45,067 nucleotides of DNA from Phlegmacium glaucopus (taxonomy: Eukaryota; Basidiomycota; Agaricomycetes; Agaricales; Cortinariaceae): the NCBI GenBank assembly GCA_015039465.1, contig MU130238.1:173587-218653 (forward strand), written 5' to 3'. Below are positions 32,451 through 42,838 of the stretch, in pieces. Each line of letters begins with the position of its first letter. The first letter of the stretch is position 1. A program made the translations under genes and the position numbers. Under the pieces are notes generated by a model that saw only the letters and a program-made list of their open reading frames with translations, did not search any database and was not told where the DNA came from.

Positions 32451-33481
32451 ATGAACAACAACAACAATAACGCTGGCTCTTCCCAACAAGCAAAGTTGGA
32501 AGGGGCCCGGGCTCGGATCCAGAGCAAGTGGGAGGCGGAGAAGCATGCGCGGGAGGCGGAGGAGAAGGAGTTGATGGAGTTGGAGGCAGCGGCAGCTGCA
32601 GAGCAGCAGGCGCAGGATGAGGAGAACCGGAAAGCGGAGGAGGAGAGGAAGAGAGTAGAAGCGGAGCAGAGGAGTAGAGCGGAGCAGCAGCGGAAGCTGC
32701 TGGAGATGCAGCAGGCTCGGAAGGGAGAGGAGCGAAAGAGGAGAGAAGTGGAGATAATCCACTTGGATGACAACAAAGTAGAAGAAGAACCAGAGAACAA
32801 CGGAACGGAGCCGGGGCCCAGCGTCCCAAAAAAAAGAAAACTAAATGACAAAGTAAGTGGATTCCGAAAATAAAAGAAAATGTAACGCTAATGCAATCAT
32901 AGGAAGTAGCTCCGACCATGGAGGAAAACCGCCCGCCCTGCACCCTGTGCATGGCGGCAGGTACAATATGCCACGGGAAGACGTGGGGGCCCGGGTGCTA
33001 TAGGTGCTCCCAGCTGAAGAAGGGCTGTAGCATAGTCGGAGGGAAAAGAAGGACGGTGGCGGTGGAACTGCCAGTGGAGAGGGTCGGAGGAAAAGGGAAA
33101 GGAAAAGGGAAGGCAAAAGAGGTTGTGGAGACAGAGATGGAAGGAATGGAGAGGATGGCGGATGCATTGGAGATAATAGGAGGGTGGTTGAAGAAGTTGG
33201 CAGAAACTCAGGTGGAGATCAAGTTGGCGATGGAGGTGCGGATGCGGAGGGAGTTTGAGAAGGAGAGACGGGAAGAGGAAAGAAGAAAAGAGGAGATGAA
33301 GCAGAAGGAGGTGACAAGAGCGGAGAAGGGAGTGGAAACGGAGGTGCAAGAGGAGACGGAAGACGAGGAGTCGGATGACAGAGAAGACAAGGAGGTGGAA
33401 GAAGGATTGGAAGCGGAGACGGAGAGGACGGAGGGAGCGGAGGAAGGAAGGATGGAAGGAATAGAAAAAACAAAAGAGTAG
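32451..33481 (+). CDS. Gypsy-borne opposite-strand coiled-coil / Cys-knuckle protein
   Basis: Two exons, 32451-32852 and 32903-33481, join in frame across a 50-nt intron (GTAAGT donor, CTAATG branch-like site, CATAG acceptor). The product is 326 aa. Exon 1 encodes an Asn-rich start, a long Glu/Arg/Lys/Ala coiled coil (MELEAAAAAEQQ region) and a KKRK nuclear-localisation-like patch. Exon 2 begins EVAPTMEENRPPCTLCMAAG and gives a double Cys knuckle (C-T-L-C...C and CYRCSQLKKGC), reminiscent of a fungal Cys-rich DNA-binding knuckle. A Gly/Lys stretch and a second Glu-rich coiled coil follow, ending at TAG 33479. No damage is seen although the neighbouring pol is dead. Similar opposite-strand ORFs beside Gypsy pol in basidiomycetes are known to me only loosely; function unknown. 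Confidence 0.75.
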
Positions 33482-33658
33482 AATAGATAGAAAGTATTTT
33501 GTACATAATTTTGTTATTTCTTTATTTTGAGTTTTGTTTAATAATTTTGTTTTCTTCACTTTGTTTTGTGAAACAGAAAAGTAAGATAACGGAAAGGAAA
33601 AGGGACAGAAAATAAATGGAAAGGAACGGAAAGAACAAGGGAAGGAAAGGAAAAGGAA
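33482..33658. other. Purine-rich spacer
   Basis: A/G-rich on the plus strand (33565-33665), with AAATAAATGG at 33612 as a possible poly(A) signal region for the opposite-strand gene. Lies between convergent ends of that gene and pol. Confidence 0.4.
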
Positions 33659-35570
33659 TCAGGAGAGCGGAAGAGGTCCGGGTTTAGCCGGATAGTTCAT
33701 GTGGAAATCAGCAACAAGTTCGGACGCGTGTCCTAATTCATTAGCTGGTAACCAAGAAGTTTCTTCATCGGTACCTTCATAGCCAGACCACTTGACTAGG
33801 TACAGAAGTTTGCATACGCGCCGCCTGTTGTCCAATTTAGAGTCCAAAATTTTGGAGACCTTGAATTCCTGTTCTCCGTCAATGACAACCGGAGGAGGCG
33901 GAGGTTGAGTGCGTTCCAGAATAGTGTTCAGAATGGAGGGCTCTAGCATGGAAACATGGAAGACGGGATGGACGGCACGCAAGTTGTCGGGAAGACGGAG
34001 GGTCCAGGACAAAGGACCTGCCTGAGCTATAATCTCATACGGACCCAGATACTTCTCAGAGAGTTTCTTTGAAGGTCTGGTTGTACGGAAGAATTGTGCT
34101 CTGACAAAGGCTCGATCTCCAACCTTGAAGTCCGGAGGAGGAATCCGATACTTGTCCGTGGAACGTTGGTATTGTTCCTGGGAAGTAAGGATAGCTTTTC
34201 GGAGTTCCTCGTGGAGTTCGTTAAGGTCCGTAATGTACTTGTGAGCACGGGAGGAGATGAGGTCGTACTCTGGATGGATAGTGATAGCCGGATCGTAGCC
34301 TTTGTTGGCGAAGAACGGAGATACACCGGTAGTGGCACTCGGAGTATTGTTGTAGGAGAATTCCGCTAATGGGAGAAGTGAACTCCAGTTGTCTTGCTGA
34401 TAATTGCAGTAGATGCGGATGTATTGTTCCAAGGTCTGGTTGACGTGTTCCGTTTGTCCGTCACCTTCCGGGTGGTATCCAGAGGTGAAGTGCAGCTTCA
34501 TGTCGAGGGCTTTTCCAAGGGATCTGAAGAAGTGAGATACAAACTCAGAACCGCGATTGGAAGTTACATGGGACGGAACACCGTGCTTGGAAAACACGTG
34601 GATGACAAATAGTTCAGCAAGTTGAGCGGAAGTGATGGTGTCGTATGTGGGGATGAAAATGGATTGTTTCGTGAATTGGTCTACTACGACTAAGACCGCA
34701 GTGAAACCTTCGGAGTCCGGAAGGTGTTCAATGAAATCCATGGAGATGGAGTCCCAAGGACGGGACGGAACAGGGAGTTGTTGGAGTAAGCCGTATGGTT
34801 TATGATGTTTGGCTTTGGACCGAGAACAGGTTGTGCAAGTCCTACAATAATCAGTGACAAAAACACGGATACTGGGCCAAGTGTACTCTCGACGGATAAC
34901 CGCAAGAGTCCTATTGACACCGAAATGTCCGGAGACAGGATGGTCATGATAATAACGAAGGACACGGAGACGAAGATCTCCGGAATCTGGAACATAGATC
35001 TGTTGATCAATCCGGACGAATCTGGAAGAGTCCTTAGACCATCTAGCATACTTTGGATTGTCTAGATCCGATAAGTAGGACTGTGCAAGGGAATCCGTGG
35101 GAAGAGCGGAAAGGATCCCCTTGTTGAGCTCTTCGACATCCATGGTAAAGATACCACGGAGTACGGTAGGGAGTAATGAAGTAGCTCGGAGTGAAGCGGA
35201 AAGTTGTTCGGAAGAAAAGATAGGTTTAAAATTGTGTGGATTGACTTCACCGTAATCTTTCCCTCCCTCCTTTAGATAGAGGTCAGGACGACGAGTCAGC
35301 GCATCCGGCTTTGTTCTGAGATGGCCTGGGCGAAATCTGATAACCATGTTGAATGCGGAAAGGTACTCGGACCACCGGGCTTGACGCCAGGATAAGATTT
35401 TGGTGGTTGTACTCTAGATTTTGATGGTCAGTAACCACATCAATTGGGAAACTAGCACCTTCAAGGTAGTGACGCCAAGCTTTGAAAGCTTTGAAAATGG
35501 CAAGGAGTTCCTTATCGTGAACGTCGTAATTCAATTCTGCACCAGAAAAGGTACGAGAACGATACGCGAT
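33659..35570 (-). pseudogene. Gypsy pol: RNase H end, integrase, chromodomain
   Basis: From the right: YRSRTFSGAELNYDVHDKEL and TDHQNLEY (RNase H, 35570-35410), then a frameshift near 35405 after which the main 562-residue frame (35347-33659) continues. Integrase shows HHCC (H134/H141, C168/C171) and a core with Asp204 (SMDFIEHLP), Asn264 (VTSNRGSEF) and Glu300 (GQTEHVNQTLEQ). The second catalytic residue is normally Asp, so Asn264 (codon AAT, 34556-34558) inactivates it. A GPY/F-like LGPYEIIAQAGPLSWTLRLP follows (435-455). The C-terminal chromodomain is FKVSKILDSKLDNRRR to LLYLVKWSGYEGTDEETSWL (495-533). It would target heterochromatin in an active element. Confidence 0.9.
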
Positions 35571-35577
35571 ATAAATC

Positions 35578-36365
35578 GTTGTTGTTGTTGTATATAAACA
35601 CCAACCAGAGAGCAGTGGACCAGACCTTAGGTCAAGAGACTCCCTGTTGTTCGTTTAGGGAAGGTATAACCTTGACTTTTAACACACAGAGGTAAGGGGA
35701 AAGAATAGAGAAGAGAAGGAGGAGGATGAAGGTCTTGGAAGATGAATGAGGTATAAGACGAGGATGAGGATGAGCAAGAGAGAGTCTTCAGTAAGACTAT
35801 AGCGGTTGAGGGATAGGGGATAGATTGACAGTAAGGGGCAAGAAAAGCGAACTTAAGGGAGGAATTCACTGGAATTCCACTGAGATGATGAAAGTGGGGG
35901 GTAAGAATGAATTGAACTGAACTACCTATCCTGGTACAAAAGAGCAGTATTTATACCTAAGGATGAGGCTATGTAAAACAAATAAATAAAGAAAGAAGTA
36001 CACGCTGTCAGAAGAGGAATGAAGAAAGGACAGCTGCGAGAAGAAAAGAACAATGGAAAAGAAAAAGGAACAGTAAAAAAATCTGTACAAGTGTCAAAGT
36101 GCGAGAGAAAAGAAAAGAAGGCAGTGCGCATAGCCTAATAGCAAAAATATATCAGCTCCATAGCCGTGTGGTCATGTCAAAATATGAAAGGTCCTGAGTC
36201 AACACTTGAAAGGCGCAGCCTTGTTCCTGAGAAAACACTACTTGCCCATGGTCCCATGTCGCGCAGCCTTGGTAACACTTGACACTCTGTGAGAATAATC
36301 CTCTGCTGCTGATTCATCTGCAATTCCTGCTTAGTCGTGATCCTCCTGGACTTCCTAAATTGTCA
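35578..36365 (-). repeat. Interspersed repeat R1, copy 2
   Basis: Second ~0.79-kb copy, in the same orientation as the 13.8-kb copy and forming the outer part of the left inverted arm. It starts immediately beside the Gypsy RNase H coding sequence (TATAAATCG at 35570-35578). On the inner side the copy continues without a break into arm sequence shared with 41.5-42.0 kb. Confidence 0.8.
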
Positions 36366-36918
36366 TAAAGAGGGTGGGAAGGCTTCAGGTACCGCGTGAA
36401 TGATGGTTTTGGCAGTGAATGATAAGATAAGAGGTAGATGAGTGAGGATAGGGGACTGAGTGAGATCCAGGAGCGAGGTATGGCAAGATAGATAGCTGAA
36501 GCGAAGACTTGTGGGTCCATAGCCACAACAACAATGACAAAGCCTTTGACATAATGGGAGATGTGGCTGATGCGTCCATAAATGGGCCGTTCTTGAAATG
36601 ATGGACCAAAGATACGATCAAACGCGAGCCGATGACCAATGCGAATAGTAGATTGATCGCTTTGTTGTATCACTAGCCAAGGGACAAACGGATGGTAGAT
36701 GTTAAGGAGCATGTCGATAGTGTAAATGATAGACAACATAGTGGAAGACATTGAGGATATGATGAGCAATGAGGATGTTATTGTTGAACAAATGGTTTTG
36801 TTGACCAGGAACGCAATTCAGGGCCGCTTCCAAAATAGGTAAGCAAATTCAAAGTCCGCTTATTTTCATGATGGCGACTTTTAAGCTTTCTTCTCACACT
36901 ACCAATCAGTATTGGTGC
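35578..36918 (-). repeat. Left arm of a ~1.34-kb inverted repeat
   Basis: Reverse-complement copy of 41494-42838. The arm comprises R1 (35578-36365) and ~550 bp that includes a 151-codon open frame (36769-36314), conserved in both arms but without a recognised domain. The inner tip is ACCAATCAGTATTGGT at 36901-36916, itself a palindrome. Sequence diverges from the right arm directly after it. Confidence 0.85.
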
Positions 36919-37309
36919 GCGACATCCACCCACAAGTGAAAATTGAAACCGTCCCCGGTTTCGGGAGTATGGCAGGGGGGAATGGAATGGTGAGTCTAGT
37001 TGTCCTGAAGGTCTTCGTCATGATTGGAGAGTTTTGAACATCGTTCGGATAAGTGTGGTGACTGTTGAAAATGGGAAACAATTCAAGAAGTGAATGAAAT
37101 GGGAAGTAAAGTCGTCGTGATGCAGCCAGTGCTTTGAAAGAATTTGATGAAGGGGGAAATAAAAGGGGAGAAACGATCTTGGACTGTAAGAATCCATCGT
37201 CATGGATCTTCGCATTATTTGTTTGGTTGACAGTTACTTTGTGATTGGCACAGAGTTAGATAAAAATGATGGATTGCGATAACAGTGAGAGGAGTAGGTC
37301 TTCCAGTGA
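36919..37309. other. Spacer inside the inverted repeat
   Basis: About 390 bp between the left arm and the tandem array. Only short open frames are seen, none recognisable. Confidence 0.4.
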
Positions 37310-37690
37310 AAACATTTGGGTAATCTTCCAGGTACCTTGATATTCGTCTGGAAACATCCAAGGAACTGGCCTGATTATTGACTTCTGTGGTAATCTCCTA
37401 GTGCACCTTGATATTCGTCTGGAAACATCCAAGGGACTAGCCTGACTTCAACTGCTTTGGTGGTAATCTCCTAGTGCACCTTGATATTCATCTGGAAACA
37501 TCCAAGGGACTAGCCTGACTTCGACTGCTTTGGTGGTAATCTTCCAATGCACCTTGATATTTGTCTGGAAACATCCAAGGGACTGGCCTGATTTTGACTG
37601 CTGATTATCGATGACTGCTTTGGTATTCATCCAGTGCACCTTGACATTTGTCTGGAAACGTCCAAGGGACTGGCCTGATTATCGACTTCT
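37310..37690 (-). repeat. ~75-bp tandem repeat, five units
   Basis: Units contain GGAAACATCCAAGG(A/G)ACTGG(C/CC)CTGA and TTGATATTCGTCTGGAAA; at about 37347, 37421, 37493, 37567 and 37644. Partly open on the minus strand (SLGCFQTN, VPWMFPDEYQGALG), which may represent decayed coding repeats at the 3' end of the unknown gene to the right. Confidence 0.75.
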
Positions 37691-39746
37691 GATTTTCTGA
37701 TCTACATGTTTGTAGGTAATTAAGACTGGTGGTGATCCATTGATCGGCTCCGGGACATCATCATAGAGAGAAACAGGTTCAACAGTGTTACATTCAGTAG
37801 CGTTAACAATATTGGGTGGTGTTACAATCGATTCCAGCGATCCAAAGGAAAAGGGAGGGGAGGTTGGTAGAGGAGCAGGCAGGGAAGGCGATAGAGAAGG
37901 AGAAGAAGTAGAGGAAGGGGAAAAATTGAATATGGTAGAGGTCGGCATAGGTATTCTTTTTAAAGCACCATTTCCAGGAAACGCACAACATTCGCATCCA
38001 ATATTTGGATATAATCGGTGTCAACATCTCTGGCAAAAACAACCTGCACCCGAGCATAATTCTGCATAAGGGGGAAGAGCAATTCAGAAGTGAATGAATA
38101 AAGAGAGGTGGTATCTTGCAGTTTTACGACTTGCTGGTCAAAACAACTGTGATGAGAAAGGGGAACAGGGGAAGGGGGAGAGGAAGATGAAATAGAAGAA
38201 GAGGGGAAGGAAGAAAAAGAATGCAGTTTAACGACTTGCCGGTCGTAAAAAGGAAGAAGCATAGAGTCTGTAGATAAAGAAAAATAGAATCACTACTTTA
38301 CAGATTCAATCAAAACATCTAGACAGTACCAGTATTCATCTGCTCTTCGCCAGTATCATCATCTCCATCCGAGTTTTCTGGATCCTGACCATCTTGCCCA
38401 TAGCACCAAGGTGCGACATCTTCTAAGGGAGCAGGAGAAAAAGCCTTGACTGCCGCATCCCATTCATCTTTGGAACTATACCAGTCTTCATTATAAAGAT
38501 CGTTGTCAAAGTTGTCAGTGAATACTTTGCCCCAGGTGACTCCTGGTGAAGTGGAGGTAGGCGAGTAAAGAGGGTCAGGGTTGGGTGCTGAGGCGTCTGA
38601 CAAGAGACCAGTGGCATTCATGAAAGAAGGGGAATCTGGAGCATTGTCTTCATCTGCGGTCCAGTACATCTCATCAGGTTCGATAGAAAGAACACGGGGT
38701 AGGGACAGGGGGAACAACGGATTTATGGATGGTTGGTCTGGTGTGAAAGACATGAGGAGTATGTTTGCAGTGTTCTCGATGACTCGCGACTCAGACTCTG
38801 CTTCCGTGCTGGGCTCAGTAGCAACGAGGGGGGGACTTTGGCCAATATGGAGGTTGGAAGGATTGGCTTCATCAGGTGATCTGGGGCTGGTGTCGCTGTG
38901 GATGGTGTTTGAAGTAGCCTCGAGCATCATAAAATCCCTGTTAGGATCATCAGCGTCAGGTTCAGCATCAGGTCCAGCGTCTGGTCGGTCTTCCTCCTGA
39001 TCTAGCAAGAATGGGGTCTCTTGAAGGGAAGGAATGCCTGGAGCAAGGGAACCTGATGGAGTGGTAACGGGGGTGGTAGAAACTTGGTTATGGGCTGGGA
39101 GGAAGAGCGGAGAACCATTCGGGGTCAACAGAAGGGATGATTGAATTGGAGAAGACTGGAAAGCGCTTTCAGCTGGATTTTCCATAATAAAGCAAATTTG
39201 ACTGAAGGCAGGTGACTGAGTTGTGTTAGGCATGGTTTCGTTCTCTGGAATTACAGGAGAGGTAGATGGAGAGGAGGGAGAACCATGATGCTCGTTCGTT
39301 GCAGTCGGCTCAGTATTTAAGTCGGTCCAGGGGCCTTGTTGTGGGAACCATCTGACAAATGCAGCTCCAGAAGGGGGTGAGCCTTGAGAAGAAGAAGATC
39401 ATTGAGTAGCTTGAAAAAGGAAGTAGTCTTCATAGTTATGACCGGCTTCTGTCTTTACTCCACCGAGGAACATACAATGTTCTGATTGGAAGAAGTCCTG
39501 TGCCCATGGGAAACCATGTCCCCACGGGAATCGAGTTGTAAATCCGGAATAAATAAGATCGTGCATTGTTTCTAGATGCCGTTCCACTTCTGATTGTTCT
39601 TGAATTAGAAGTTGCATTCTTCGCCAATCGTCAGGTGTCATTTCCGGATCAATTTGTGTATGTAATGTGTCTTCTGAGATGTTCTCAGTAGAACGATGAT
39701 GAACATGGCTATGCTCTACCAACTGGAATTGCCCTTTTGTTGCCAT
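37691..39746 (-). pseudogene. Unrecognised acidic Ser/Pro-rich gene within the inverted repeat
   Basis: I do not recognise it. One frame runs from ATG 39746 to 38319, broken only by TGA at 39399-39401 (QATQ-stop-SSSSQG). It reads a Trp/Phe-containing N-terminus (FPWGHGFPWAQDFFQSE), then a long Ser/Pro/Thr/Asp-rich region with DAGPDAEPDADDPN and an acidic tail (DPENSDGDDDTGEE). Further minus-strand blocks at 38262-37960 (LPFYDRQVVKL, ARVQVVFARDVDTDYI) and 37948-37691 probably are 3' exons. The start codon lies inside the edge of a 20-bp tandem array. Composition suggests a disordered, possibly nuclear protein. Context suggests transposon cargo. Confidence 0.4.
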
Positions 39747-39945
39747 GTCGCCCCTCTAGTCGCTACGTCGCCCCTCTCATCGCTACGTTGCCCCTCTCAT
39801 CGCTACGTTGCCCCTCTAGTCGCCATGTTGCCCCTCTAGTCGCCATATCGCCCCTCTCATTGCCACATTGCCCTTGTCACTATGTCACACCTTTCAGTCC
39901 TACATCACCCCTCTTGTTGCTACATTGCCCTTTCCACCCTGTTCA
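39740..39945 (+). repeat. 20-bp tandem array (TCGCCCCTCTCATCGCTACG)
   Basis: Seven to eight units of ~20 bp with variants GTTGCCCCTCTAGTCGCCAT, followed by degenerate units to ~39945. Directly abuts the start codon of the gene on the minus strand, so it occupies its promoter/leader position. Confidence 0.85.
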
Positions 39946-40375
39946 CCATCTTCATCATTACCCATTTTCCTAAAAGTCGCCCATGCTGCGCATCACTTCG
40001 CTTCTTTTGATTTCCTATCATTCCTACTTTTATGCATCCCCTCACCGTGCCAAAATCATGTTCGCATCATTTTACTGTTACCTAGCTACCAGTTATTCTC
40101 CATGCTCCTTTTATCTTATGGTGCGACTTTTTGTATTTTCTCACTTAACTCCTTATGCTTTTTGATGCTATTTACTCCACACACCTTGTGCTTCATTTCC
40201 CCCATTTATTCTAATCACCTCTACTATAAAAAACCCATGTAACTTAGTTACAGCACAATAAGAAAGTATTTGCCTCTCTCCCCAGAGTATTGAATTAAGT
40301 CTTGTCATCGTCTCTCTCCTCGTTCGCCTTCGTTTCATTGTGTTTTACTGCGAGTCGCCCATACAGCGACTATAC
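39946..40375. other. Pyrimidine-rich spacer with a TATA-like element
   Basis: Contains CTATAAAAAACCC at 40223-40235 and no recognised gene; plus-strand frames through it are low-complexity. Confidence 0.35.
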
Positions 40376-40560
40376 TTCGTCACTGCATCGCCCCTTCGTC
40401 ACTGCATCTCCCCTTCGTCACTGCATCTCCCCTTCGTCACTGCGTCTCCCCTTCGTCACTGCGTCTCCCCTTCGTCACTGCATCTCCCCTTCGTCACTGC
40501 GTCGCCACTTCATTACTTCGTCGCCCTTTTGTCATTACATCGCTCCTCGTTTCGCTCGTC
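40376..40560 (+). repeat. 20-bp tandem array (CTTCGTCACTGCATCTCCCC)
   Basis: About eight near-perfect 20-bp units, then degenerate TTCGTCGCC/CATCGC units. Unit length equals that of the array at 39.74 kb, and both contain TCGC/GTC(G/A)C cores. Confidence 0.88.
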
Positions 40561-40799
40561 TCATATCTTGTCGCCCTACTTTAGTTGGAACCTTTCTGCA
40601 TATACTTGACTCAGTGTTTAGGCCACCGAAGCCCCGAGCCGCATCACACCTCAGTTAGTACAGCACCTAGCGTACTGACAGTGTATCATTTTGGAGCCCA
40701 CCGCAATGAAATATGCTGGACAAGTAGACCACGAAGATAGCGAAGTCCGCGAACGATAATGCAGTATGTGAAGTAACTTAAAGGATGAGACTATTGACT

Positions 40800-41493
40800 T
40801 TAGAACATTGCTGCAAAGTTTATGGGATCAAAACTCTGGCCGTCTCTTGTTCACCTTCCCTCCTACTTGCTACAGGTACTTAATACAAGAGTAACAAGCT
40901 AAGCCAGGTGTGGGTATGCGAAACAGTAATGTAAAAATTGAGCTAATGCGAAGTCACATGAGCCCAGTAGTTTGGTAACGAAGGAATAGGGGATAGAATA
41001 AAAATAGAAGTGATGAGTAAGGAGGTCAGTTGAATGACCTCCTGTTTCGAAGGAGATGATAAAATAATAATATATATGGAAAGTTAAAAGAAATTAAGTT
41101 GAGAACAACACGGACCATGATCAAACCAGTGAAAGGGATGCGTATGCGAGCTGTGAAAGACCGCAAGATTAAAGAGAAGCTGTGTGAAGATGTGGTTGTG
41201 AAGGAAAGAAATGGTCAAGTCTGGTATTGATAGAGAAAGTTGAAGATACGTCGAAGTATGAAGTGCGAAGAGGAACGAGGGTGTGTTGGATAGTTACAAA
41301 GGTCATAGGAGTGATGTGCGAAGGTTATGCGAGGATTATAGTATGTTGTGCGAGGTGCAAAGGATGTGCGAGAACCGCGAACGAAGGTGCGAATAAAGTT
41401 GGTACCCGCGAGGCATCGGCATATACTGCGAAGTTGTTAAATCGCAAAAATAACCAGTTTACGAACCTAGAGGCTATATGGATCCTATCAGCG
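40800..41493 (+). repeat. Repeat R2, copy 2
   Basis: Diverged counterpart of 26520-27215 with the same landmarks (GGGATCAAAACT at 40826, TTTGGTAACGAA, AGAAGTGATGAGTAAGGAGGTCA, TGCGA-type array at 41300-41420, CGCAAAAAT, GTTTACGAACCTAGA, GATCCTATCAGCG). Similarity ends at the edge of the right inverted arm. Confidence 0.65.
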
Positions 41494-42838
41494 CCAATAC
41501 TGATTGGTAGCGTGAGAAGAAAGCTTAAAAGTTGCCATCATGAAAATAAGCGGACTTTGAATTCACTTACCTATTTTGGAAGCAGCCCTGAATCGTGTTC
41601 CTGGTCGACAAAATCATTTGTTCAATGTTATCACCCTCATCGCTCATCACATTCTCAATGTCTCACACTATGCTCTCCATCGTTTTCACTATCGACATGC
41701 TCCTAAGCATCTACCATCCATTTGTTCCTTGGTTAGTGATCCAACAAAGCGATCAATCTACTATTCACATTGGTCATTGGCTCATGTTTGATCATATCTT
41801 TGGTCCATCATTTCAAGAATGGCCCCTTTATGGACACATCAACTACATCTCCCATTATGTACAAGGCTTTGTCATTGTTGTTGTGGCTATGGACCCACAA
41901 GGCTTCCCCTCAGCCATCTATCTTGCCATCCCTCGCTCCTGGATCTCACTCAGTCCCCTATCCTCACTCATCTACCTCTTATCTTATCATTCACTGCCAA
42001 AACCATCATTCACGCGGTACCTGAAGCCTTCCCACCCTCTTTATGACAATTTAGGAAGTCCAGGAGGATCATGACTAAGCAGGAATTGCAGATGAATCAG
42101 CAGCAGAGGATTATTCTCACAGTGTGTTAAGTGTTATCAAGGCTGCACAACATGGGATCATGGGCAAGTAGTGTTTTCTCGGGAACAAGGCTGCGCCTTT
42201 CAAGTGTTGACTCAGGACCTTTCAGATTTTTGACATGACCACACGCCTATGGAGTTGATATATTTTTGCTATTGGACTATGTACACTGCCTTCTCTTCTT
42301 TTCTCTCACACTTTGACACTTTACAGATTTTTTTATTGTTCCTTCTTCTTTTCCATTGTTCTTTTCTTCTCGCAGATGTCCTCTCTTTATCTTTCTTCCT
42401 TTGACAGTGCATACTTCTTTCTTTTGATTGTTCTACATAGCCTCATCCTTAGGGTATAGATACTGCTCTTTTGTACCAGGATAGGTAGTTTCTCCCAATT
42501 CATTCTTACTCCCCAACAGTCATCTTCTGAGTGGAATTCCAGTGAATTCCTCCCTTAAGTTCACTTTTTCAACCTTTTATCTGTTACTGTCCTCTACTGT
42601 CAATTGCTATAGTCTTGCTGAAGACTCTCTCTTATCCATCCTCATCCTCGTCCTCTACCCTCAGACACCTTCCCAGACCTTCATCCTCATCCTTCTCATC
42701 CCTATTCTTTCCCTCTACCCTTCAAGTGTGTTATAAGTCAAGGTTACACCTTCCCTAAATGAACAACAGGGAGTCTCTTGACCTAAAGACTGGTCCACTG
42801 CTCTCTGGTTGGTGTTATATAACAACTCAAACAACAAT
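41494..42838 (+). repeat. Right arm of the ~1.34-kb inverted repeat
   Basis: Reverse complement of 35578-36918. Begins with CCAATACTGATTGG, carries the same ~150-codon frame (41595-42074), then R1 copy 3 (42044-42838) starting TGACAATTTAGGAAG and ending CAACTCAAACAACA. Confidence 0.85.
42044..42838 (+). repeat. Interspersed repeat R1, copy 3
   Basis: Plus-strand copy with LTR-like TGACAATTTAG start and ...AACTCAAACAACA end. Outside it lies ATTTATAACGCC; all three copies have TATAAAT or its complement at this edge, so the true boundary may include it. Confidence 0.8.

Larger units (their letters stand above)
31731..35577 (-). mobile_element. Decayed chromodomain Ty3/Gypsy element
   Basis: Contains the 3' half of pol on the minus strand (RNase H end, integrase, chromodomain), an opposite-strand accessory gene between pol and the presumed 3' LTR, and an AT-rich presumed LTR region starting near 31731 (TGTTAAG). 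LTR limits are not proven. The 5' side is lost: repeat R1 starts at 35578 directly beside the RNase H coding sequence, and no reverse transcriptase is found to its right. Confidence 0.7.

Noticed and set aside
31896..32851. Overlapping minus-strand frames with hydrophobic Leu/Ser runs
   Set aside because: Reverse of purine-rich coding DNA; no domain, and they overlap the better-supported exon 1 at 32451.
32897..33559. Long Leu/Ser/Pro-rich minus-strand frame
   Set aside because: Shadow of the Glu/Lys-rich coiled-coil gene on the plus strand, which has a proper start, intron and Cys knuckle.
36314..36769. A real gene of 151 codons in the inverted arms
   Set aside because: The frame is conserved in both arms, but the arms are near-identical anyway, the product has no recognisable domain, and it runs into the noncoding R1; kept only as a note in the arm entry.
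40376..40560. CRISPR-like 20-bp repeats
   Set aside because: Head-to-tail minisatellite without spacers, in a eukaryotic (intron-containing) context.
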